From: Nematopogon swammerdamellus
Lineage: Eukaryota > Arthropoda > Insecta > Lepidoptera > Adelidae
Assembly: GCA_946902875.1 (NCBI GenBank)
Contig: OX336349.1
Span: 16,453,891-16,517,890 of the forward strand
Length of the DNA: 64,000 bases
Direction: 5' to 3'
In this document: one piece after another, positions 21,337 through 30,016 of the stretch
How the letters are laid out: the number at the start of each line of letters is the position of its first letter
How positions within the stretch are numbered: the stretch's first letter is position 1
Notes under the pieces: generated by a model
What the model was told of the DNA's origin: nothing
The model's input: the letters and a program-made list of their open reading frames with translations, nothing else
Database searches by the model: none
Translations under genes and position numbers: made by a program

Positions 21337-21582
21337 CGATGGCTTAGATCACATACCTCCTATCTCAATTGTTGGTTATATGGACTTTTATGCACCAAAA
21401 AATCCGCACAAAAATAATGCATCATATGAACTCAAAACTCCTATGTCAAATTACTTCTATGAGGAGTAATACAATGTTTTCTAAAACTCCTATTCGCAAG
21501 TTCGTCATTTTCCTACATTTTATAAACGGTTTTTTGTAAAACTAACATTTTCGGCATAGAAGGTATGTGATCTAAGCCATCG
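21337..21582. mobile_element. 246 bp MITE with ~22 bp TIRs
   Basis: CGATGGCTTAGATCACATAC at 21337 is matched in inverse by GTATGTGATCTAAGCCATCG at 21563-21582, with looser similarity further in. AT-rich interior; no clear target duplication. Confidence 0.75.
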
Positions 21583-22002
21583 TTATGCTAATTGATTACT
21601 CAGTATATCTTCTGTATAGAATGGTGTGGATGAACCCCAAACGTTCGTAACAACGTAAATCATATACTATGTAAGACAATGCCGGTTCTGGATAAGATAT
21701 ATTTCTATAAAAAAATTATACCAGTCGGGCTCCAGTTCGCTTCTAATCTAGATTTATTTACAATTTTTATTTTTGAGGTGTAAATTATTCAACCATTGTG
21801 GCTTTGTGGAAAGAAATACCAAACATCGCGAGGCCGAAAATTGTGTGAAATAATTTACATAATTCTAGATAATTTGACTCCAGAATCGAACAGGTGACCT
21901 TTACATGCTTCACGAGCGGCGGCGCCAGCGTCTCCGCACGAATTAATGGTGAATTTAGAGGCGAATATAAACTTTTTTTTTCTCCTTCATTATTTGTATT
22001 TT

Positions 22003-22062
22003 TAGGATACCGTACCGTACGGGACCCTATTACTAAGCCTACGCCGTCTGTCCGTCTGGCTT
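22003..22062 (-). repeat. Repeat E fragment
   Basis: ACCGTACGGGACCCTATTAC and CCTACGCCGTCTGTCCGTCT are the inverse of the repeat E 3' part. Confidence 0.6.
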
Positions 22063-22127
22063 AACGGCTAGTGACAGTTGGCAGGAGTACCGGAAGCTAT
22101 ATTTTAGCCTGATAAGGTGATATCGGT

Positions 22128-22245
22128 CTTCTATGGTGAATAACTAAAACGTTAGGTTAGTTAGATAATCATGTTGCATAACCTATTAGGTTATGCAACA
22201 TGATCTAAGAGCTAACCTAAGCTAGAGTTTATTCATCATTAGGTA
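22128..22245. repeat. Fold-back element with telomere-like arms
   Basis: ATCATGTTGCATAACCTA is followed by its inverse TTAGGTTATGCAACATGAT. Outer arms also pair (GGTGAATAA...GTTAGGTTAG with CTAACCTAAG...TTATTCATC). The inner hairpin is essentially perfect; the outer arms are imperfect. Confidence 0.7.
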
Positions 22246-22526
22246 AATTAGGTACAACTTTACTAATTTGGCTGGACATCCGTTTCGAACACTGTTTCCT
22301 GAGTGCGCAAAAAATCACACATCAAAGTAACACATTAACTTTGCATGCGTGCGACAGTTCTCAGAAAATAATTGAAACTGCACAAAATTGCAGAGCTTTG
22401 TCGCTATTTCGAGAGCGCGGAAGAGGGTCGCTCGTAGCCCACAATGAGTTAATAATTAAGGACCCTGAAGCGCTGCGCTACATTCCATCTATGACAGATT
22501 GCATATTTTATTTAGGGTGGCCTAAG

Positions 22527-22576
22527 GTGTCGGAATTTCGTGTGTGGTTTTCAAACCACACACGAAATTCCGACAC
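22527..22576. repeat. Perfect hairpin, 24 bp arms, 2 nt loop
   Basis: GTGTCGGAATTTCGTGTGTG plus GTTT, loop TC, then the exact inverse. A second hairpin follows at once (22578-22604, arms CACGCACCTGG). Both lie in a 90-codon frame that has no other coding evidence. Confidence 0.9.
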
Positions 22577-22577
22577 A

Positions 22578-22604
22578 CGCACCTGGATCTCAACCCAGGT
22601 GCGT
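22578..22604. repeat. Second hairpin, 11 bp arms
   Basis: CACGCACCTGG and its inverse CCAGGTGCGTG are separated by a short loop and abut the 24 bp-arm hairpin. Confidence 0.8.
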
Positions 22605-22817
22605 GCAAAATGATGGGAAAAAATATATTATTTGTCACCAAAAAAATATTAAATACAAAACAAGAAAATAAAAGCTTATAACACACCTCTTTTTGCGTCG
22701 GAGTTTAAAACATTCAGTCTAACACATCAACCTGCTTATGGCCTCACCGTAGCTGGGGAAAAATACATTGGCAACACATCGGATTATAGTATTTATTTGG
22801 AAGTATTAATTTAATTG

Positions 22818-23130
22818 CCTGTGTGGGGCCGGTACTTAAAAAGAATAGCCTCACTGCATCTCTCCCCGTGCATGTCGTAAAAGGCGACTAAGGGATAAGG
22901 ACACGATGCCGTGCTAAAGGGCGACAGGCTCGCCACCTCAGGTGCAGCAGGTGGGTCTTCGTGCCTTACTTGCTGCTTGATCGATTGAATCTTGTTCGAA
23001 TAATTTGCGAAACGTGGTGGTCGGTGTTGTGCTGTAATTTACCAGAGTTCTTGCAGCACAACACCGATTACTCTGCTTACCCCGATTGTCGGGATTTAGT
23101 GTGTGTGATATGTATATGTATGTATGTAAT
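22818..23130 (+). repeat. Repeat C, copy 4 (near full length)
   Basis: Runs from GTGTGGGGCCGGTACTTAAA (hairpin end, pairing GTGGGGC with the inner GCCTCAC) through GTCGTAAAAGGCGACTAAGG and TCGGTGTTGTGCTG to TATGTATATGTATGTATG. The constant microsatellite end and variable opposite end resemble a retroposon with a short-repeat 3' tail. Confidence 0.8.
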
Positions 23131-23514
23131 TTAATTCTTAGAGGTACTCGTACTACACAAGGTACACTTAAATTTGTCACAATTTTTCTATAACAAAGCG
23201 GACGTTATATGTTACGTTGATATTTAGTAGAACTCACAATTAATATAAAAAATAAAATAATAAAACAAGCTTCACTCTGGTGAAGGAAAACACCACGAGA
23301 AATCCCAACGAGGAGAATGTCCAAGCGTTCCATTTAGCTAAGACAATGTTTAGGGAAGCATTGCCATAGCTGTCAAACAGTTTGGATGGTGGCAGGAATG
23401 CCAAACGCAGATCATAGAAAAAACCGTGGACATGGGACACAGGCGTACTTAAATATTTATTATCGTTCTAGCTTTCAAATGTCCTACCGGAATGTATTCA
23501 CGAAAATACAGTTG

Positions 23515-23645
23515 GTATTATTATGTATTATTTATTCATCATTCGTATGGTAGTACACTACGCTTGAATTTGTCCTGTTTAGTTTTCACAATCCGGTTCG
23601 ATTACAGCCACAAAGAAGAGCCGGCAAGAAACTCCGCAGGGAGTT
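23515..23645 (+). repeat. Repeat Q, copy 1
   Basis: Contains CATTCGTATGGTAGTACACT, TTTGTCCTGTTT, CAATCCGGTTCGATTACAGC and AAGAAGAGCCGGCAAGAAAC. The same blocks occur in inverse at 35425-35560, ending there in (TACAA)n. Probably a retrotransposon 3' region. Confidence 0.6.
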
Positions 23646-24019
23646 TTTTTTTCAACGACTTTGATTACAATACATTGTGACTACATAGCTACACAATAGA
23701 CAGAGCTTACAGTTTCAAGATTCAGTTTGAGAGCTAGAATAACTATAATTTAAGCTTGATAATTCTGACTGTCTGACTTGATAAATCTTACTTGTCATGT
23801 CATTGTCAAGTTGTCACTTCAATAATAAAATATTTACCAACATGTAGAAAAAATCTCTTTTCTTATCCTCGAATTAGGTACAGCCAATATTGGCCTTTCG
23901 AGCGGCTGTAAAGGAACCAGAGGACCTTTCAGGGAGAAGATAATGGTAAATACAAGGAGCACCACAGCCACAGTGCGGGCAACCGCGGGTGTTTTTACGA
24001 TAGAGAGAAAACAAACTTG

Positions 24020-24205
24020 AAAAAAAAAACACACGTTTCTTGTATGCGGATGTTTTACTTATAGTTTTTTATTTTATTTGTTAGGATATCCGCCATAATA
24101 ATATATAATCTGTGAAAATTTCAATCGGCTACCTAGTATTATAGTATCAAAAGATACAGCCCTGCAAAGGTCGGACTGACAGACAGACGGACGGCGTAGT
24201 AGGCA
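24020..24205 (+). repeat. Repeat E, partial copy
   Basis: Carries ATATCCGCCATAATAATATA, TGTGAAAATTTCAATCGGC and GACTGACAGACAGACGGACG; truncated at the SINE-B head, which starts at 24211. Confidence 0.65.
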
Positions 24206-24210
24206 TAAAA

Positions 24211-24616
24211 AGCGGCGGGTGGCCGAGTGGTTTGGGCATCGGCTTCTCATGCGAGATGTCCGCGGTTCGAATCCCGTCGGCGTGTACCAATGAGTTTTTT
24301 CTGACGAAAAAAATTACGTAACATAACATACCCACACCTGCTGCTTCACCGTTCGGAACCGGTGTAAAACTGTAGGTCCCTTCCTTGCCCCTTACTAGGT
24401 GGTAGGCTCAAATTGTAGCCGACTGGGTTGGTACCACCGTACTGGATGTAAGATGGCCGCATAGCAGCCTCGGCTGTGTTCTCCTCTAGTTCAGTATAGC
24501 CAGCAATCCAGGGAAGTCTCCGGTATGGCACCTACCTTCTCGGAGGTGATATTGGCTGGTCGGAGCATGCGCTTTGGCCCCTCCGACTCAGCCACCCATA
24601 CCGGATGACATAAAAA
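24211..24616 (+). mobile_element. SINE-B copy 2, complete with tRNA-like head
   Basis: The head has an A box TGGCCGAGTGG (24220-24230) and B box GGTTCGAATCC (24264-24274) at tRNA spacing, so it could be read by RNA polymerase III. Arms pair poorly, so it is tRNA-derived and not a working tRNA. The core follows (AAAACTGTAGGTCCCTTCC, CTTACTAGGTGGTAGG, GGTTGGTACCACCGTACTGG). The SINE-B tail domain has GTCTCCGGTATGGCACCTAC and TCCGACTCAGCCACCC, then an A8 tail. This is the only complete SINE-B in the window and defines the family here. Its core is shared with SINE-A; head and tail are not. Confidence 0.8.
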
Positions 24617-25107
24617 AAAGGCTTAGTGATAGGCTTCCGTACGGATACTAAACCTTAAAAACAAAGACCCACATTTGAAATATGTACTGAAAGTCTGAAA
24701 AATTAATCGTGCACTCCTGCGTTACAAATGTCCAAGTAAAACTCAAAACATCAGTAACTACGCACTGAAATAGCACTGCGTTTTTTCCAGCCCTTCCCGT
24801 CATTAAATTCGCATCAAAAGCGCTGTTTCCTGTAAATTTGCCTTCAAAGCGAGGACTCCGAGCCTTCGTGGCGAGTGTGGTGCGAGTGCGGGCCTCGTCG
24901 ACGACCGACTTCCACAAAGACTGACCCTGCCTGCCTGCAGTTTCTGAAACAATGGACGCACTACAACCCCCGTCCCACGCCACTATACCCCGCACTACCG
25001 CGCCGCCCCGCACTCTCATTCAGGCTCTGATCCACAGAACATCATAAAACTGCGCGCGCGATCTATTAGACAGAAGTGGCAATTAATTTGTTTTTACATT
25101 GAAAATG

Positions 25108-25436
25108 TACATACATACATACATAACACACGCTGTATCCCGACAATCAGGGTAAGCAGAGTAATCGGTGTTGTGCTATAAGGACTCCGGTAAATTACAG
25201 CACAACACCGACCACCACGTTTAGCACAGTATACGGATAAGACAACTATCAAGCAGCAAGTAAGACACGAAGAACCCACCTGCTGCATGACTAGGTGGAA
25301 GGACTGCGCCAAGGTGAGAAGTGGCTAGCCTGTCGCCCTTTAGCGCAGTATCTTGTCCTTATCCCTTAGTCGCCTCTTACGACATGCACGGGGAGAGATG
25401 CAGTGGGGCTATTCTTTTTAAGTACCGGCCCCACAT
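25108..25436 (-). repeat. Repeat C, copy 5 (full length)
   Basis: Starts with (TACA)n at about 25108 and ends with GCAGTGGGGCTATTCTTTTT and ACCGGCCCCACA. Both terminal features are present, giving a length of about 330 bp. Confidence 0.85.
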
Positions 25437-26091
25437 TGAAAATGTCTTTTCGATCGTTTCAGTATAGTCCCCGATTTCCAGCGAGAGTGCGAGTTCGCCC
25501 TGGTGTCGTGATTTTTAAGGCTACGTGAATATTTAGAGTGTGAAATGACGCGTATCGACGAGTCCATTCCGAGTCGTCTTTATCTTGCATTGGGAGTAGT
25601 TAAAATGGTTTTCGTGTATGCATATACTTGAAAATTAAGAACTTTAATATTTTAATTAAATTTTTTTTTTTAATTTTTGTAAATTGCTCTAAATTGACAT
25701 ATTTCTTTTCTTATATTTGAATACGCTCTAAAAGTCATTTTCAATGTACCCGAAGGTCATTTAGTGCTTCCTTTCATTTCATGTCAGCATTCGCATGAGA
25801 TCTGTGAATTTTTTCAAAGAATTTTATTTTTATGTTTATAAGTGTGTTGGGGTTGGGGCTAATGGAAGACCAGCGCTGCAGCTGGCTCCCTTTCCCTCAT
25901 GTTTCTGATTTTCTGTTTTGTATCTGTTGTATCATATCAATTGTATGTATCAAAATCAAAATAATTATGAGGAAAGAAACGTTTAATCGATTCTATTCAA
26001 ATAGTCAAATGAAGTAAAATATAGAGAGGAAATGTTTACACTAAAATGTCACTGTTCTGTGTTACTGGATCAAATTGGAGCCTAAATCCAC
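25437..26091. other. No gene seen; a short repeat J piece
   Basis: The part at about 25735-25815 (TCATTTTCAATGTACCCGAAGG and GAGATCTGTGAATTTTTT, split by an insertion) is the inverse of the start of repeat J (27604). The rest is AT-rich. Confidence 0.4.
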
Positions 26092-26221
26092 CTTTGCCAC
26101 CTGGGCACCTGGGAGTGGGCCGGCATGGCATTCGTAACCCCCACATACGACAGAATGTCCATGGGCGCCGTTAGACAACTTATGGGTGGCTCGGCGCCAT
26201 ATGTCGCGTTGTCAATAAAAA
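26092..26221 (+). mobile_element. Repeat H copy, non-LTR ORF2 tail
   Basis: GGCATGGCATTCGTAACCCC, CCATGGGCGCCGTTAGACAA and CATATGTCGCGTTGTCAATA followed by A7 match repeat H. The SFKRGVNRHL-coding segment is lost. Confidence 0.65.
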
Positions 26222-26787
26222 AAATAGCACAAAATGTGTAATACATACCTAGTATGTACATACATACTTAGTACATTTGAGTTCCTAATGAGCACGATAT
26301 TTCTGCTCAGTGTTCAGTCTTTTGTTTCATTTACTGAGCACGTGGGTCAGTAATGTCGTGTTAGTTATTTAGTTATATAAAAAGGTCCCAGTAATAAATA
26401 GCCAGCCTAATAAATACCATCTTTCTAAGCATGTTGGTCAGTCAGATATCTTGTCCAAATCTGAAAATGCAAGGAGCGGAGCTACGGGCGCGGGCGGCGG
26501 CGTAAGTAAGCTACATTCCGTGTAGGTATATTTTTGATGATTCTGTGTTCAAACCGCTGAGGAGCAATCGTGCGCCTATTCCGTATCACGCTTTGAGGCA
26601 TTCAGACGAAAGCACCATGTTCGCTGACATGCAGAATGATGTCTTACGATGACGATAAATAAATAAATCATATTATGTAATAAATAGATCAATCATAATC
26701 ACACTTTATAAGTATCATGTCACCATATTATGCCATATCAGTGTGTATAAAACCTGTGACATATCATAAAGTCATTTTGTCACACTG
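26222..26787. other. No gene seen
   Basis: AT-rich sequence with a TACATACATACTTAGTAC motif near 26255-26275. No coding signal. Confidence 0.35.
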
Positions 26788-27120
26788 TGTGGGGCCGGTA
26801 CTTAAAAATAATAGTCCCACTGCATCTCTCCCCGTGCATGTCGTTAACGGCGACTAAGGGATAAGGACAGGATGCCGTGCTAAAGGGCGACATGATAGCC
26901 ACCACTCACCTCGGAACGGTCCTTCCACCGAGTCATATGCTGCGGGTCGGTTTTTGTGCATTACCTACTACTTGATGTAAGGCACGATCTTGTCCGAATA
27001 CCTTGCTAAACGTGGTGCTCGGTGTTGTGCTGTCATTTACAAGAGTACCTGCAGCACAACTGCGATTACTCTGCTTACCCCGATTGCCGGAATACAGCGT
27101 GTGGTATGTATGTATGTATG
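26788..27120 (+). repeat. Repeat C, copy 6, joined to an inverted stub
   Basis: Complete from TGTGGGGCCGGTACTTAAAA to TATGTATGTATGTATGG. Directly after it (27121-27170) the microsatellite and ACACGCTGTATAC appear in inverse, making a palindromic junction of two copies. Confidence 0.8.
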
Positions 27121-27175
27121 GAATCCATACATACATTACATACATACCACACGCTGTATACTAAGGATGTATATA

Positions 27176-27568
27176 AGGTGTTTCGTTAGTCATGTCAAAA
27201 ATTTCGGAAGGGTTACATACACACTGAAATAAACACGTTACGCAAAAAAAAAATCAATGTTTTTAGCATTACTTTTCGAGAAATTTAACGAAACATGTTT
27301 GCTACCTAAACATTAACCTATGTGTAACAGTAGGTAACTTGCATTGTACGGGGTCAATGACCGTACTATGTTCAAACACAGAACAGCTGTTTGTTGTAAG
27401 TAAGTCACAAGGTCACTATGATTGGTTTTTACAGCTACTTATTTGATTTTATTTTTTTTGTTAGGAGAAAAAATGCTCCTATAAACATATGTTTTTTTTT
27501 ACGTAAAGTGTTTATTTGAGTGTGTATGTAACCCTCCCGAAATTTCTGACATGACTAACGAAACACCT
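27176..27568. mobile_element. ~393 bp MITE with ~70 bp TIRs and TA-rich ends
   Basis: AAGGTGTTTCGTTAGTCATG and the next ~50 bp (GGGTTACATACACACT) recur in inverse at the right end (AGTGTGTATGTAACCCTCCC ... CATGACTAACGAAACACCTT) with few differences. Both ends abut TATATA, so a TA target is possible. The right 285 bp recur at 43001-43286 with high similarity. Confidence 0.85.
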
Positions 27569-27840
27569 TATATATATAAAGCAAGATCTTGAAAATGTTC
27601 AAATTAGAAGCATAAAATTCACAGATCTCGTGCATTACACGACCTTCGAGGTATATTGAAAATGAACTCAACAAAATAAAAAAAAAGTACCTATTACATT
27701 TATATATTTTTTATTATTTTTCAAAAACACAAGCAGCTTAAAAAATGTAAAGTAAAATTTAGACAGAAAAAGAGATAAGCTTGACATTATGTCTAACTAA
27801 AGTAACAAATTAATAAATATCAAATATAAAAATATTCTCT

Positions 27841-28316
27841 AAGGTCTTTCAAAATTAGTTATAGTACGCTAAAGGGGGGTTCTGTACCGGAAAAAGATCA
27901 CTTTTGAAGAACAATGAATGTTTTTTGACAAAAAAAATTGTTTTTAATGTAAAATGTAAAATAAAAAAAAATTCTTAATCGTTTCAGTTTCATGCCAGGA
28001 AGAAAAAAGTCTTCCAACACATAGATCTCTTTCTTGCAGAAATGGTGAAAAACCACAATTTTAGTTTTATTAGTATGGAATAGAAAGAATTTAATTTTTA
28101 TTACCAACTTACACGTGTTACATCATAATGGTAATGAAGACTTTTTTGTTACTGTTATGAAACTGAATCGATTAGGCTATATTATAAAATATATTTTACA
28201 TAAAAAAAAGCCCAAGGTCCAAAAAAATTTGTGTAGGTTTTACTCCCTATATGATACGGGACCCCCCCCCCCCCCCCCCCCCCTTAGCGTACTATTAACT
28301 AATTTTGAAAGACCTT
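27841..28316. mobile_element. 476 bp MITE with C22 tract, inserted in repeat J
   Basis: AAGGTCTTTCAAAATTAGTT and the following ATAGTACGCTAA-GGGGGG are matched in inverse at the right end. The G6 of the left arm has become a C22 run (28262-28283) in the right arm. The homologous repeat J copy at about 61785 reads AAAAATATAATATAGGTTC straight across, which is the empty site. Confidence 0.8.
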
Positions 28317-28375
28317 ATATAGGTTAGGTTAGAAGATGCGTTGCTACGCGACGCATCTTCTAACCTAACCTATAT
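28317..28375. repeat. 59 nt palindrome with GAAGATGCG core
   Basis: Arms of 28 nt (ATATAGGTTAGGTTAGAAGA then TGCGTTGC) pair with the inverse (one mismatch) around a TAC loop. Absent from the repeat J copy at 61.8 kb. Shares its inner 14 nt with 20459-20512. Confidence 0.9.
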
Positions 28376-28734
28376 TCCTATGGCGTCCTTCCGGCTCTAT
28401 CATCAGGACCCCGGAAATCATATATGACTAGAGTACTTGCGAAGACAAATCCAACGAGCCCAAACATGGTGGATTGATCATGTGTAGTTTAGGAGTTGCT
28501 ATGGCTTCCTTCCGGCTCCATACTACATTAATAACTTGCCCATACAATTTCTTCGATCCCTCGAAAAATCTCACATGTCTAATCGTCCTTACGGCCAACG
28601 AGGTGATATTAATCGCTCGCTTATTATACTTTTATAATATTTACTTTCATTATCATTCATAATAATATTCCAAAACATTATATTTATGTAAAAATCATAA
28701 ACTTTAATGCTACTACTCAGATTAGTCCGCGCGC

Positions 28735-28739
28735 CGCCG
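28735..28739 (+). repeat. Transib 5 bp target-site duplication, left
   Basis: CGCCG immediately precedes CACAGTG and is repeated at 33434-33438. It fits the CGNCG-type target I recall for a lepidopteran Transib. Confidence 0.9.
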
Positions 28740-28775
28740 CACAGTGGGGCGATACCGCAAAAACCGGGACATAGG
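28740..28775 (+). repeat. Transib left TIR with RSS-like heptamer and nonamer-like motif
   Basis: CACAGTGGGGCGATACCG then CAAAAACCGGGACATAGG. The first seven bases equal the V(D)J recombination signal heptamer. GCAAAAACC at 28757-28765 matches 8 of 9 bases of the RSS nonamer consensus ACAAAAACC, 10 bp after the heptamer. Confidence 0.93.
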
Positions 28776-30016
28776 GCGAAATGACTACGCAAATAGATTC
28801 TACTATTAATTACGAACAACTTTCATTCTGTGAGATTTTTTGATAAAAAAATTATTTTCCGAGATATAAGCACTTATAAAAACATTTATAATATAGTAAA
28901 AAGTGAGTATGTTAATATATTCTCTTAATGATTACAAACTACTTTTATTCTTAGAAATTTTCCATTTTAAGTCTTATTTTCTGAGATATAGCAATTTGAA
29001 CTTAAAAAAAAAACATTTTCTTGTAACTAGTATTACTCTTCCATATTTTCGGTTTCAATTGTTATTTTTTAGATATATCACATTGAAAATTCTTTAGTAA
29101 AAAAAATTGAGATATGTGGAAAACTGAATATATGAATACATTTTACCAGCATTTAGAAAAACCTTTTGTTCTCAGAGATTTTCTGTTAAGGTGTTATAAT
29201 CCTTTTCAATAGTTTGTATAATGGAGATTTAGTAACTTTTTTTATTGAAATGCTTAAAATAACTAGACCTGTGGTTACTTAATAATGATTCTTCAAGTTG
29301 AGTAGTCTAATCTGAATAAAATTATTGTAGTGGAATGGTACGTTTATTACACACAAAATACAATCAATCAGACGGCGCATATTTGCATAAAATATTACAA
29401 ATTAATCTGGCGATAGTAATTAAACATATATAAATTACTACATATTTAACTAACTACATATATTTTTGTATTTACGGAACTTACCGAATTATTAACTTAT
29501 TATAAGTTATATATATCGTTGTGTATTTTCATTTCGTCATTTTGGTGGCTCTGCACACTTCGATATATCAAACTTACTATAATTTATTATAATTAGGCAA
29601 AAAATTGCCCCCGTCAAAGTATATTATAAACCTACTTCAAAGTATAAAATTAATAACATCAACATTAAGAATAGTGATTAATGATGAGAAAAGTAATAAT
29701 ACATTATTAAAAGTAATAATAAAAGTTTTCAAAGTAATAATACATTATTACCCAAATACCCATGGCTTTTAACGGAGCCTATTTAATGTAAAAATACCAA
29801 TCATCAATAAAAATTATGGTCAAGAATAAAAGTAATTTTCTGAAGTATGTTTATCGTGCATAACAAAAAGAAATTCAAACTTCATATTTCTGAGAAAAAA
29901 TCTTATTTCAATCTTACAAAAACCTTAAAATAAAACATACTTAATAACTTTTAAATAAATATTTTTAAAGTACATAAAGCTTCCTATTTTTATTACAATT
30001 TATTTACTCAATATTT
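28776..30016. other. Transib left (3') non-coding region
   Basis: About 1.2 kb of AT-rich DNA between the left TIR and the transposase stop codon. It contains spaced GAGATATA motifs (near 28860, 28983 and 29101) that recur in inverse on the right side. TTTATT and AATAAA-type sequences near the stop could serve 3' end formation. No second gene, such as a Kelch/RAG2-like frame, was found. Confidence 0.6.

Larger units (their letters stand above)
27600..28530 (+). repeat. Repeat J, copy 1, carrying a MITE and a palindrome
   Basis: CACAGATCTCGTGCATTACA through TTAGACAGAAAAAGAGATAA and, after two insertions, CTTCCGGCTCTATCATCAGG and GACTAGAGTACTTGCGAAGA. The second copy at 61470-62070 lacks the inserted MITE (27841-28316) and palindrome (28317-28375). 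Confidence 0.8.

Noticed and set aside
24211..24290. Functional tRNA of the Ser/Leu type
   Set aside because: A and B boxes are good, but acceptor and T stems do not pair, and it continues into the SINE-B core.
24648..25019. 123-codon minus-strand frame
   Set aside because: No motif or gene context found; flanked by a SINE-B and repeat C.
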